Positions 1 to 12,476 of a DNA stretch of 64,000 nt are shown here, in pieces. Origin of the DNA: Flammulina velutipes (taxonomy: Eukaryota > Basidiomycota > Agaricomycetes > Agaricales > Physalacriaceae). The notes under the pieces were generated by a model. The model had not been told where the DNA came from. It ran no database searches and was given only the letters and a program-made list of their open reading frames with translations. The first letter of the stretch is position 1; every line of letters begins with the position of its first letter. The stretch is from assembly GCA_011800155.1 (NCBI GenBank), contig CM022373.1, positions 310,001-374,000 of the forward strand, read 5' to 3'. The translations under genes and the position numbers were made by a program.

Positions 1-198
1 TGGTAGGTTTGGCTTTAGGCATGGTAATGGTGGTTTAAGGTTAAGGGGGGAAATTAGATTTATTTAATAATTTGAGTCACATAATTCGCTTTGTTAAATC
101 TTATGTAAGAACATTATACTTGCTCGTCACCGTTACGGACGTCCCTCTTTTACAGCGCTGCTCGCTGTCGTGAACGTCGAGCAAGAGAGTATTTCAGC

Positions 199-3100
199 AT
201 GCTCGGGGTGTCTACTCAACCACAACTGAACGTGACGGGCTTTGGAGGGTTTGGGAGCCCGTCATCGTCTAAATTTCCGAGCGTACCCAATGGGCCACCG
301 AACGGAGTTCCGACGAACAATTCCATCGACAACGAGATTGCGGAGCTCAAGGCGAATGCGAAGGAACAGGCGCGGACGCTGCTCAAGTCCAAGTCGGCGC
401 AGCAGTCTATACGAGCTGCAAAGACAATGTACTCGTATGGCAAGGAGCAGGAGAAGACGAACGATGCAAAGGCTGCGCTGGCTGCGTTTATCAAGATGCA
501 CCAGATTATGAAAAACGTGCTGGATACTGCGCAGGTCATTGAGTTTAGGGAAGCGATGAAGTCGTGGCCAACGTACGCACAGGCAAGTCATCCGAGCTGT
601 TTTATTGTGACGTTTCTTACCTTGACTATTAGGATTCGGAGGAGTCTACGCAGATTATGGAGGCTCTCGAAGGCAAGATACGACGATCAGCAGAAGAAAG
701 GTGAGGGTCGGCATCGTTCTCGACAGCGGACACTGACAGTGAACAATAGCGATAATTCTGGCGTGAAATCCATTCAAGACAGACTGAAATCGCTGCGAGC
801 CAACGGTCTGCAGGTCACTGCCAAGCCAGCGAAGCGGACATCGCCGACGCCTTCGCTGCCACCGGTGCAGACTCCGACGAGCAGTGGCGGCAGTTCCCGA
901 CGCATGTCCGCCCCGCCTTCGCCTCTGAAGCAGTCTCTCCGTTCTCCTCTCGAGCCGACATCTCCGCCTCTCTCGCCCCCAATTAATGGCTATGCCCAGC
1001 CTACTCCCATCCACTCTCTCGTCCCAACCACTTCGCTGGGCGACTCTCCGCTCTCCTCTCCGTCCCAGTCGCCGCGCATTCCGCAGCAGAACCTCACGGG
1101 CCTCTCATCCATGCCAGAAGTAGACGATTACCAAGACGCTGCAAGTTCGTACCCATCTATTGGCCAGTTCGAAATGCAACATCCTTCACCCAGAATGGAC
1201 ATGCCGGCAGCCACTGCCCCATTCATGGCCAGACACTTTGACCCTATCGAACGCGCCGCCAGCGTTCCACCCGCGCCATCGTACAGCTCCATGCTGCCCA
1301 GCAGACCATCTTCTCCGATGAAACCAAGTCTACAGCGTAAACAGTCCATCTTGTCAAACGGTAATGCTGGGCCCATGATGCCACCCAAAAGCTCGGCAAC
1401 TCCAGAGGATCTCATGGCGTACAAGAATTCCAAGGCCATCCACACGCTCCTCATTGATGTCAGGACGCGCACTGAATTCGAGAAGGAACGCATCGAAAAT
1501 CAGGCAATCATCTGCATCGAACCAGTCATACTCAATCGGAACGGGTAAGCGGTCCGTTTCCCTCTATCCTCATCCTCCCTCATCCTTTCCCAGTTTGACT
1601 GCAGAAGCACTCGAGAACGCACTCGAGCTCAGTCCAATGTCCGAGTTGACCCTCTTCCAGAACCGACATATCTTTGAATATGTTGTCATATACGACCAGA
1701 ACTCGACAACCCAGTCAAGTACAATGCGACCTCTGATTGATGCCATCTTCGTAAATTCTATTCATGGCAAGGGACTCAAGCACCCACCCATGTTCCTGAT
1801 TGGTGGTTTGGATGGCTGGAAGCAAAAGTACGGTGATGGCGCTGTCGTCAAAGGCCATGGCGGGGAATCTTCGAGATCATTCAACATATCGTCCGCCAGC
1901 ACTTCGTACTCTGCGTCAAGACCTCTTCCCATGGAACCTGTCAGGTCTTCGGACACTTATGGCCAGACCAATGGCAATGGGCCCATGTCACCAACTAATT
2001 ACTCTTTTGCGTCTCCGCCCATGGAGCCGACCCAGCTTTGGAGTCCGCCTCGCTCACGCCCTGACACCGCTTCAGCTCCCCAAGCTCAAGCATTTAGACC
2101 TTCTCCAGATTATTCACATCGACCTGCCTTTTCCTTGGACCAAAGCTCCAACCACACGAGGTTCGTTTCACGCGAATGTCATAATCATCTAAACTGACGT
2201 GATAAATTTCTCAGGCTGCCAGCAGAGGTCAACTACACCGGCCGTCTTCCAACACAAGATAATCCACCTCTAACGCGCAGGCCTGCGATGGTTTCTCGCA
2301 CACCTACAGGCACAGGCTCACCATCACTCACATACCCCAACCACACCAATGGCATATCATACCCCACCCCTCTCAGTTCGCGCGCTCCTTCCACAAATGG
2401 CGCACCGGAAATCACTTCTCCGCCACCCGTCTCCCTCAGTAATACCCTAACGCGTCGCCGAAGCGACTATATCGAGCACGCTTCCTACCCAATCAGTTAC
2501 CCAGTACCATCCACCAACTCTGCTTCTTCGAGCACAACTACGATCGCCAGACCAGCACCTGCTGCTATTCCCGGAACCGATTCCCGACCTCGGCAAATGA
2601 GCTTAGCGTCTTCTCATGCGCCCCCAGTGATTCCGCCTAAACCCCAGTTCATCGCTCCCCGCAACGTTATTCCTTATTGGTCGGATGTCGAGATTGGAAT
2701 GACTGGCTTGAGGAATATGGGCAACACCTGCTACATGAACTCTGCGATACAATGCTTGAGCGCGACGGTCCCATTCGCTAGGTTCTTTGCTGGTTAGTTT
2801 TCAGTTAGGCTTACACTGCATCGTTCTTTGCTGACACAACTCCCAGACGGGCGATGGAAGAGCGAAGTGAACAAGTACGCACTGCGTCCCGGTGCGAAGA
2901 AGGCATCCAAAGAGTTTCTGGATGGAAAGACTAGTTTTCTGTTCGCCAATACCCTCCGCACGTTATGGGCAGCAGACCTTCCGTATATCGCTCCCAACGA
3001 TATATGGGTGAGACCCTTTTACTATCCCTCATGACAGCACCTGACTTCTTGACAGAGTCATATGGCTTCACAGTACGAAGGCTTCAACAACAAACGGCAG

Positions 3101-4100
3101 CATGACGCTGGCGAATGGATGGGAAATCTTCTCGCTCTTCTCAGCGTTGAACTCAACCGAGTTACTGACGCCGACGATGGAAGCCGTCCCGACGAATGGT
3201 TCTTGGATCTAGCAAGGCGTCCACCAGCGGAGTCCAACCAAAGGGCATGGGAGAAGGAGCTCATGAAGGAGAACAGTATCGTCTTTGATTGGTTCGGCAG
3301 TCTGACTCGTACGATGCGACAGTGTCAGAGATGCATGCAGGTCAGTCCACTCTTTGCTAACTTGGATCTCTGAAATTGACAGCCGAACAGAAAAGCCCCA
3401 GTTACCTGTCCAGCACTATCCTACCACTCAACTTTTTGCCAAAGTACGGTAGCTCAAGGTTGACGCCCAGACAATGCTTCGAAAGTATCTTCCAGACGGA
3501 CGAAGACATGAAGGGCGGGAACAAGTGGTATGGGTTCACCGAGCTTTACGGATACCAACGTCTGATTGTCATGCAGGTTATGTCCAGTCTGCAAATCTCT
3601 TCAAGATGCCAAAGCGACGACACGCCTCGCTCATGCACCTCCGGTCCTGCTCCTCCAGCTTAGTCGCTACGAAGACGATTCGAATGGGAAGAAGAAGAAC
3701 CTTGCCGACTTTCCTTTGCGCGATTTAGACCTCTCTGAATGGATGGTGTCGCTTGATCCGGAAAACACGGCCATGTCGAGCGATGATGCACGAGCGCAGC
3801 GGCCGCCCTATCGATATGATTTGTACGCTGTCATCAACCATGATGGTCAGACCATCGATAGTGGACATTGTAAGGACATCCTCAAGTTTCTCGGCGCATC
3901 AATACTGACGAATTACTAGATACGTCTCTGATTCTGTCCGGTGGTCGCTGGAAAGAGTGCAATGATAGTATAATCCGTACCGTTCCCAACAGTGAAGTGG
4001 TGGTCAGTCGACTGTCTTTGTTCTCGTTTTTGCCTGAAAATGACCCGTCCCCCAGACATCCAAAGCATATATCCTGTGTTACAAGAGAAAGAAGACCTAG
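199..4100 (+). CDS. Ubiquitin-specific protease, Doa4/Ubp4-USP8 type
   Basis: Predicted cysteine protease that removes ubiquitin from substrates; relatives Doa4 and USP8 act on cargo at endosomes. I read eleven exons with introns at 583-632 (GC-AG), 701-749, 1545-1593, 2161-2214, 2793-2846, 3008-3055, 3341-3390, 3528-3576, 3870-3919 and 4003-4055; the joined frame is open for 1,131 codons. Domain order: helical N-terminal USP8/MIT-like region (about residues 35-130), Ser/Pro-rich linker, rhodanese-like segment starting near residue 379 (HTLLIDVRTRTEF), a second Pro-rich linker, then the USP catalytic domain. The Cys box GNTCYMNSAIQCL is near residue 773, zinc-ribbon pairs CQRC and CPVC follow, and the His box DSGHYTSL is near 1086. 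Both catalytic boxes look intact. The gene converges on the next one, with 3' ends about 140 bp apart. Doa4 versus another USP with a rhodanese domain is less certain than the USP call. Confidence 0.93.
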
Positions 4101-4241
4101 ACTCCAACACTCCTCCCTCTTTACTCACCATTCATTATCTTTATCACTTTTTCCCTGCATCCTGCTATTATCTGTATTCTTACATTGCACTACATATACA
4201 TTCGGATTGGATTATCATTGTGATTCATAATGTAACTAGTA

Positions 4242-7200
4242 CTACACTACGAGAACTGTCTGGGGTTCATGTACACCGTTGGACATCGGTATATCTACCG
4301 ACTTGTTCTGTGAGAAGTAGCACTTGTGGCAGTGGAAGGCTGGTGGGTCGTCTGCGATTCGGTGGAATGCGGGGCTGAATTGGGTTTCGCACTGCTCGCA
4401 TATTGGATCGGGGGATGAGGTGTCCAATGGTGGTGTGGAGGACGGCATGTCACTTCGAACATTGAGAAGCTGGTCCAGACGGCGTGCCTTGCGCAATAGC
4501 GCGTGTGATTGGTCGGACGCCTGCTTGTATGCTCGACAATATACTTGGAGGGCAGTCTAAATAGATGAGATGGTCAGATTTCGCTCTTACTATGAAGTCA
4601 AAACTTGCCTCGCCACCGTCTGTCGTCTCACACATATCGTAAATGACCCGTCGTCGGTGATCGTGATCCTTGCAAGAGATGATAGCATTCATGCACCCTG
4701 TTTCTCCCAAGAAAGTAGTCGTGATCGTCGTATCTCGGCGAGTGCTCTTCACCTAACGAGACATCAGCTTCCGTATACGCAATACAACGAACAAAAGACA
4801 TACAGGCAGGATCTCGAATCCAAATTTATGGCCAAAGTTCCAAGCACAAGAGGCGTGGAACTCCCTATTACAGTCGGCACATTTCACCACCGCACCTTCC
4901 TTTTCGTGACATATACAACATCTCTGAAAGCCATGTCAGTCTGCGGAACTCTAAGCATGAAGAGTGACCACTCACAGCAACCCAACGGTGGTGATTAATA
5001 GTACTTGCGCCCTCTACGAGTCGCAGACGGGAAGCGTCGGAGAAAGAGAGTTCCGGGATGAAAACAGAGCACAGTATATGGGCCCATTGTTGGGCCTCTG
5101 TCGGTTTACATGCACGAAGGAATGAGTCAGAAGATGGTCCACTCTTTTTATCGTCGACGAGGTCTCGGGGACATAACATACACTCCAGATTCTGTCAAAC
5201 AGTCAACGCCAAATAACGATAAAAAGGCAGTATCACATACCAGCGAGCCTTCCAGCGACTCTTCGTTCAGACATAGGTCGCACTGCCATTTATCAACGTT
5301 CTCCGGATCGACGATGGCGCCAATGATACCTATCAACTATTCAGACATGGAAGTATGAAGCAAAGAAAAAACTGTAATACCTGCATGCGCGCGCATACCA
5401 CATTTAACACATTTCAAAACCTTGCCTACGGGGCCATTCTTTTTACAACAAATACACTGTATCTGAGTCACAGATGTGGGAGGCGGGGTCGATGCAGCAG
5501 AGCCCGACATAGACGTCTAGGAGGAAGAAAGTGAGTCACATAACCCCTATGCAAAGAAATATTGATCCCACCCTTGCACGCTTAACCCCAGTGTTGACCA
5601 AAGGCGTCCCCTCGCGCTTCTCAGTCGTAGCCCTGGTAGTCTTCGGAACTATTGACTCCTCGCGTACACTGCGCACATTGAGGTCCGCGTATTTGCGCCA
5701 GTTTTTGCCACAGTTGTCACAAAGGAAGTTGGTCGCCAATCCTTTGGGGGCTTTCCACCAGGCCTTTGATTCGCGAACTCGACATGCACCGCAGCTGGGT
5801 GCCTTTGACGGGCGTACGATAATCGAGGTCTCATCGTCGCTAGGACCCACGACCTGACCTTTCTTGGCAATCTCATCGGAGGGAAATTCGGGGTATTTGG
5901 GCTCAGGTGGTGCTCCTCCCGTTCGAAGTGCTTCGTTTTCTTCGGCCAGTTTGGAGCTAAAAGGATGTTAGAGGCATCGTGTCTGGAGAAATTCTCACGT
6001 ACTTCTTCCAGTGACCATAGAAACGGACGACCTCGGGCATTGTACGTGTACCGACCTCTTCGCGAACTTCGCGAAGGCGAGCACCAACAGAATTGATAGC
6101 ATCTTCAAATGCAGTTATTTCGTCCTTGGACCATGCCCGGTCAGTCCAGCGAGTGGGTTGGGATTTCCACTAAAAGTCAAGATTAGCGATGATGATAGAT
6201 ATCGCTGCAATACATACCATTTCATCCCTAGTAGTTGATTTCATATCAACTGAAGACATGGAGCCGGCGGACAGAGCGACATCTGAATATCGACGAATGA
6301 CTTCAGTCAGCCAGTCCACCGACGACTGGAGTTTTGGGTCATCAGTTAGGTCGCGTTTGAAGGATTCCACTAATATTCATGTTAGGCGTATATCGAGGTC
6401 TTGGACAGGTTATGCTTACTCTCATCAACTAGAAGACCTGATTAGAACAAAGCTTAATTATGGGTAAGAATTTAAACTCACTTTCTGCCCCAGTCAATAT
6501 GTTGATAGCACCCAAAACTTCGACAGTGCTGTCTCCGCCACGTTCCTCCTCTAATCAACTGGTTAGTACCAATATACCTCAGTGGAGGTCGTTTCTCGTA
6601 CCGCACGGATAACCGCTTCCAATTTCAGGAATGCTCGATTGAAACTTTTGGCCAATTTTAGTCGGCGCTCTCGGTGAAATGAGATCATCCGGGTCTACTG
6701 GGAGTTAACAAACCACCACACAAGCGATGTGCAGAAACCTACCAAGAGTATCTTGCGCGACGGTATATTGACTAGATGGTTGATAAGAAATTTTATGGAC
6801 GATAGGGTGATAAAATGCTTACCCGAAGTAACGGAAAGGCCACATCTTATAGTACTTGATAGACATGTTTTCCTCCTTCTCCGCCTGGTTTTTGTCTTTC
6901 CGCGGCCTTCCACGACCGCGCGTGGTCGGAGGGTTAGATCGAGGAGTGCTCTTACCATTACCATTGCCATTGGGAGTAGGATTTCGGATTTGGAAGCGGT
7001 CGACCTCTTCCTCGTGTCGTCTCGAACAAGGCGCGCACGTCCATCCGTAACCTCTTGAAGGTTTGGCAGCCAGCGGCGGATTGACGCATTGCATGTGAAA
7101 ATATCGCTTACAGTGGTCGCACTGAACGGAGTCCGGACTACTACGTAGGTTAGACCATATTGGCCCCAGGACGCCACACAAGAAAACCGTACCTTGGGCA

Positions 7201-7897
7201 CCACTCCGAACATGTGTCACAGAGCCGGAGGTTATCCGTCAGGTCAGGTATAACCTCCTTCTCGGCAATGACGTACTCGTAGCGCGAGGTGAGTGTATTC
7301 CGAATATTGTCAGGAACTGCATAAAACGGGATTGTCAAGGCGCGTGGCGCACAATAATGGAGGAAATGCTTACGGTTTCGAACCTCTGTGGACTGAATGA
7401 TGTCGAGTTCCTTCCTCATGTACGGATCAAAAAGCCGGTTATAGTAAAAACGGTCAGGACGCTTCTTCCAGCCCGCAAGGTCAGATATCTTGTCCCGATG
7501 GACGACGTAGCAACGAGCGCGAATCTGGTTAATGTCGCAGACCTCGCTATACATCCCAGCCAGCAATAGACGAGAGTCCGCTACAGCTCGCTCTGTCACA
7601 TCGGAGGGGCGGTAATACCAAGCCAATCGCACACGCGTGAACTGGTAGTGTTCATTGCTCTTCCCCGAAGGCCTCAGAAATTCCATGATTCTAGCAATAG
7701 AATATGGAGTTCCGTCTCGAGCCTCTGAGCTTGGAGAACAATAAACGTGGTCTGTAGAGTAGATTTAGAGGCGCTTGGGAAAACAGCCAGCGAAAAATAG
7801 AGTTACCGTTCACATGAACACGGTCACCGTTCTTGAGGAAGACTGGGATGTCGAGAGACATTTCCACATCATCCCCGTTTTGTTCTGTGGATGCCAT
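4242..7897 (-). CDS. Snt2-like chromatin reader (BAH, PHD, SANT, GATA-type, extended PHD)
   Basis: Predicted nuclear histone-binding protein; yeast Snt2 works with the Rpd3 deacetylase. The start ATG at 7897 gives an acidic leader, then an intron near 7750-7805 splices to the BAH motif DHVYCSPSSEARDGTPYSIA. Order along the protein: BAH domain (to about 7390), a PHD finger around 7240-7020 (CDHCKRYFHMQC), an AT-hook-like basic stretch with GRGRPRK, a SANT domain around 6170-6005 (EITAFEDAINSVGARLREV, then VVRFYGHWKK), a GATA-like CxxC...CxxC finger around 5805-5690 (CGACR, CDNCGKNW), a second PHD around 5500-5250 (WQCDLC), an extended PHD around 5120-4620 (HILCSVFIPEL, FHASCAWNFGHKFGFEIL) and a terminal CxxC pair. 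At least a dozen short introns are present and not every junction was resolved. This domain order is that of fungal Snt2. Confidence 0.86.
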
Positions 7898-8529
7898 GGA
7901 TTGCGGAGTGGAGGAAATGACAATAAGGGAAAAGCAGCCTTAACAAATGCAGGAGGAAACTAGAAATACAGCGCAATGCCAGGATGTGAGCAGAAAGAGA
8001 AGGAAAGGGCCCGTCCAGTATTTTCTAGTGGACGGAGAGAGTTACTGTCGACGTAGAAGGTGAAGGATGCAGTATAGCGGAGTATGAAATTGCCACCTTG
8101 ATTCGTCAACACGCTCCCTATTTGGGAAAGACGGGTCAACAAAAGGCAACAGATACCGAAATGTATGTGCTCTGTGGTAGTTTAAAACACGTCTCAGAGG
8201 TGCTGTTAGTTTAACAGCTCTTATTCTTTTCGATTGATCCCGGGACAATGAACCACATCCGTGGCAGTGTTCCGTGCGCATTGTATTTCATCTAGGTCGC
8301 AATGTGGCTGTGCTACGAAAACTGATCGCTCGTGGCGCACTAGCCGGATCAAAAACCCCAGATCGGGCGTCCTCAACGGCTTGCCTCATCACATAAATGT
8401 AAGTATCTAACACTGCTACCAGTTAAATCGCCTCTTGACATTATTGACTTCAAACTTCCTCGAACCCAGTATGCTGTCGACTCAAAGACAACGCCATTTG
8501 ACCCTAGGCTCCTCATATTCAACAAAATA
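7898..8529. other. Intergenic, divergent promoter region
   Basis: About 630 bp between the 5' ends of the Snt2-like gene (-) and the kinase-like gene (+). Short ORFs here lack introns or recognisable domains. I see no RNA gene or repeat; it probably holds both promoters. Confidence 0.5.
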
Positions 8530-10395
8530 ATGACAACTCCCCATTCCTTAGATATCTACGACTACCTACGGTGCTTTCAATTTCACGAAGTGGCTCATCT
8601 TGTATTGGAAGGAGATGACTGGTGAGAGGATGTCCCGTCTCCCACAACTACTGACCCTCCCACAGTGGAGATATCCCTCAAAAGTACATTCAACCAGTTA
8701 TTCGATTAGCACTGGGGAAATTTCTGTCGACTGCCACCGTTCTGAATTTGACGCACTCAGTTGTCTGCGAAGGTATCATTCTTTACTTGTTCCGCCGCTT
8801 CTTCTGAACCCGTGAGTAGGACCACTGGAGATGCACAAATTAAAGTTGGCACGTAGGAGAAAGCAACAAGAAGTTTCTCTTTTATTTTTCGTGAGTTCGA
8901 GGCCATCTACTCTGGTCTTACTCGACTAACAACTATCTGATTGCAGCCCCCAGGTAGCATTGAACTGGGAGACTGGGTAGTCGGACAGTCTTTGCATCCG
9001 CATCGGAACTATGCTTCACTCAGCGCCATCCTTCTACCTATCTTCAACCTCGTTCCCCGCAACGAGAAAACCATGGAGTTCTTTGTCTCTGATGAAATAC
9101 ACTCGATGCTACTACGTGTAACCCATTTTTCGGATGGCCCAAATGTTGGCATGTATGTCGGTGCTCATATCTTCGAAAATCACTCTGTTCGCGCAGGCAT
9201 CTTATCTGTCCTGTTGGACCACGCCTCTGACATGAACATCGCCGTCGGGGACCACGATCACTTTAGCGCCGTCGCTGGTGCGCTCCCTAAGGATCCCGAG
9301 ATATCAGTGGTTGGAGGTGATCAACGGTGCATGCTCGATTTCGATCTTTACATCATCGAGCGCTGCCAAGGACTGTGGCAGCATTTCCTCGAATGGAAGA
9401 ACACCGGCGAAAGACAGGCGTTACAGACTGTGCTCCTTGGAACGGATATACCAGCGCGTTCCGGCAGCTTTCTACGACGACATCTACCCTGGAGATCACC
9501 GTTTCCTCGTCGTCGTGTATGCGACGCTGACCTAGCAGATCTTTCGCCTTCAGTTCGACCAAAGGATCCCGTTGCTGCGCTGCTTCTCGAAGACGATCAT
9601 GACTTCACATTCCATCTCGACGAGCCCATAAAAACAGGACCTGAGAGGTATTCGCAGACCTACTTCGGACACGCCAGCATCTTGGGCAAAACATCAGGAC
9701 GGCTCTGCTTAAAGTTATTCGACGAACGTCTGTTCCACGCCGTACCTGCGAATGAAGAGGACCTGTTTGGTCGACCAGTGTCGTTCAAGTATCGGTTGGC
9801 AACGTTCAATGTTGCCGAGGAGCTGGCTTGGCGGGAGGAGGCAGCGTACGATGTCCTTGACTATCTTCAAGGAGGCCTCTTGCCATATTCGTACGGGTTC
9901 CATTATGTGCGCCTCGCGTTTATTCCCATCAATGGATATTTACTCATTCTCTCAGTTCCGCCTCCCAGACGGCCATGAATGCTTAGGATTCGTTATGGAA
10001 GCAGTGTATGCTCCTCAATTTGAACCAGATCTTGGCGAATGGTCACAGGAACGTCAAATTGAGCTGGTACGTGTGTAGACGATATTGATGTCGATCCCTA
10101 ACTGACTTTATGATAGATTAAACTCATGCGGAAAGCCTTTAGAACTCTTCGGTATGCGGGAGTCTTCCAAACCGATTGGCACTGGGGACAGTTTCTGTTC
10201 ATTAATCAACCTGATCCACAGTTTGTTCTCATTGACTTTGCCTTTGCCTTGCAGTACCCGTGCCTTTGCCACACGCCACATCCTCCGAGTTCCAGAGACG
10301 ACTGGCTCCAAGTACGCAACCTGTTGAGTGGGAGTGGCGTTAAGCATGATCTCTTGGATGAGTACTGGTTAGAGAGAGATGAACACGAGCATTAG
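8530..10395 (+). CDS. Kinase-fold-like protein of unknown function, active site degenerate
   Basis: Not a recognised named protein. ATG at 8530 opens MTTPHSLDIYDYLRCFQFHE; an intron at about 8622-8665 leads to GDIPQKYIQPVIRLALGKF, and one or two further introns between about 8772 and 8946 lead to PPGSIELGDWVVGQS; these middle junctions are uncertain. The C-terminal half looks like a protein-kinase-like lobe: SGRLCLKLFDERLF resembles a beta-3 strand with lysine, and TDWHWGQFLFI followed by FVLIDFAFAL occupies the position of the catalytic loop and DFG. The catalytic-loop His reads as T, the loop Asn as Q, and DFG as DFA, so catalysis is doubtful. Introns near 9905-9955 and 10069-10116 separate the final exons; the stop is at 10393-10395. 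It may be a fungal kinase-like protein or pseudokinase. Confidence 0.62.
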
Positions 10396-10845
10396 CGATG
10401 CTTCTCAAAGCCACTGCGTAGTTGTGTCATCTTTTATCGATCTCGGAAGAATGATAATCACTGCATTGGTCTCATAGAAAACATAGAACGTTGTAGAGCT
10501 ATATGTACCTGTAAGCACTCTTCCATGGTATCCTCATAGGAGATTCTCGATACCGGCGAAGCTAGAAGGCTTGTGCACGAGGTGAAAGAAGCCTTTCGTC
10601 GACGACGGTAGCTGTTACTAAAATTTTCCACGTCGCTGATATCGCTATGTAGTGGTCACGTAAATGCCCCCGATCCCCGAGTGTCAACCTTCAAGCAAGT
10701 GATAATATTGATTGCGCCACTGATCTGGATGAAGGACACCTCAACTTCGAAGATACTGCATATCTAACTGGACGTCTCTTAAGTTGCTTGGATAGTTCAG
10801 AGCTGTTGTGGGCGGGAATTAATCAATGCAATAGCGTAGATACAT
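10396..10845. other. Intergenic between convergent genes
   Basis: About 450 bp separating the 3' ends of the kinase-like gene and ALG5. No coding frame with introns, RNA gene or repeat is apparent. Confidence 0.5.
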
Positions 10846-11979
10846 TTAGTCAGATTTTAACTTGACCGACCATCTACCTAACAGCAGGTTCGCTCTCACA
10901 ACCAAAAGGTCTCTCAACATCTGCAGCGATGCAGTCACCACATTCAGCTTGCTCCCAGGAACCTCATGCCAGTCTATCGGCACCTCCGCCACAGGTATCC
11001 GCAGCTGCTTCGCAAGCAACAGCAACTCCACGTCAAAGATCCACGTCGCCAAATGCTGCAAAGGGAAAATCTGCTGTGCCGCAGCCCGCGAAAAAAGCTT
11101 GAATCCGCACTGCGTGTCACGAATATGCCCGACGCCGACTATTCGGAGGATAGTATGGAGGCCATACATGAGGATGTTGCGGATGAAGGAACGTTTGACG
11201 ACAGCCTCGGTCTTGACGAGATGGGCGCGACTTCCAACGACGACGCCCGCACCGTAATTGGGCGCGATCCCGTCCATGGCTTTCCAGAGGAGCTCAAGAT
11301 CGTCAAACCGACTCGCCCCATCTGCATCAACCATAAGCAACCTCTCCCCGCTGGAGTACAGCATCCCATGCCTCACTGCCCCACCCTTGCCCAGGTTCTT
11401 CTCCAGAGTAACGATTTTTATATCGCAGTCGGGGTATTTTCCTGCTAGCTTTAACGACGCGTCGCTCGTATCGTCGGATGATCCGTCGTCCACGATTAAT
11501 ATTTCGAAGGAGTGGAGCTTCTTGGACGTGAGGTGGTCGATGGCGGAGGAGAGCATGAGGGGTAGACGCTCAGTTTCATTATATGCAGGTATAACGACGG
11601 TGAGGTCAACAGAACTAGGGTCTGATAGTTGGGAAAGGAGTGTTGGTGTGGCGGGCGAGTTGTGCGTGCGGCATTTCTTTTCAGATTCGCGGGTGACGAT
11701 GGGCGCTGGTGACCATATGACGAGGAGGGTGTATAGCTATAGCAAATCTCATTCAGTACATTGCAAAAAAAAGGAGGCAGGGAGTAAATAATCAGTGCAG
11801 AGCGTGCTCTGCCCCAGTGTGTCGTCCGCACCATGGCGCACGTCCCGAAGGACGGCCCACAGCTCAAGAACAAGGATGAAACGGTGTTTTCATCATTTAA
11901 AAAGACAGAAGACACGACTTACCATAGCAAAGCCACCTGTTATCAGAGCACCCGCAAGCAGGAGAGTGGAGGTTTCCAT
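10846..11979 (-). CDS. ALG5: Dolichyl-phosphate beta-glucosyltransferase
   Basis: GT-A glycosyltransferase (family 2) that transfers glucose from UDP-glucose to dolichyl phosphate in the ER membrane, supplying glucose donors for N-glycan assembly. Exon 1 (11923-11979) encodes 19 residues, METSTLLLAGALITGGFAM; after an intron (11737-11922) the frame continues LYTLLVIWSP, so the two exons together form one N-terminal membrane anchor. Then come VVIPAYNETERL, LIVDDGSSDDTSD, NLGKGGAVRHGM, the metal-binding VDADGA, and DTQCGFKLFSR, all typical of Alg5 and DPM-like enzymes. Total about 315 aa, close to the family length (yeast Alg5 is 334). The intron is about 186 nt, longer than the usual 50 here, so it might hide a small extra exon. 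Confidence 0.93.
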
Positions 11980-12476
11980 TGGCGAGTTTACTTGCACTGC
12001 ATTCGTAATAAATGGCCGCTGAATCTAACGAAACGTGTCAGGCCCTAAGTAAATGCCAGTGCAGCTCTTGCGCTCACCAATTTATGGTTATGTCGACGTG
12101 AGGATCGTTGTAAAGAAACCAAAGTTAAAGTCAAGACGACACGTCGAATCCATTTCCAAACCAGTCGTGAGAACCACGCAATATCCGGCCCGGTCTTCCT
12201 TCTCAGACGTTCACCCAGGTTCACCTCAAACTTGCATGCTAGCACGACGCGCGCGTTGCCCGGCCTTTGCAAAAGCTTGTTGAATGGATCCAATGCTTCT
12301 ATGGTGCGCAGCAACACCCCGCAGTATTTACAGTACGCGCCTTTCTTTTCTACTCGCTAAACGCTGGGAATCTTACATAAATGCCCAGATTTATGTGACT
12401 TTCCAAATGCAATTCTATCTGGGAATAAAACAAAACGGGAGGGACGACTGGTCACTCACTTGACCTTCCTCGAATC
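11980..12476. other. Intergenic, divergent promoter region
   Basis: About 500 bp between the ALG5 start (-) and the start of a zinc-cluster-like gene (+). No RNA gene, repeat or credible small gene seen. Confidence 0.45.

Noticed and set aside
11496..11915. Independent minus-strand ORF overlapping the ALG5 intron
   Set aside because: It is a shadow in another frame; the ALG5 frame joins exon 1 to LYTLLVIWSP across the intron and forms a single membrane anchor.
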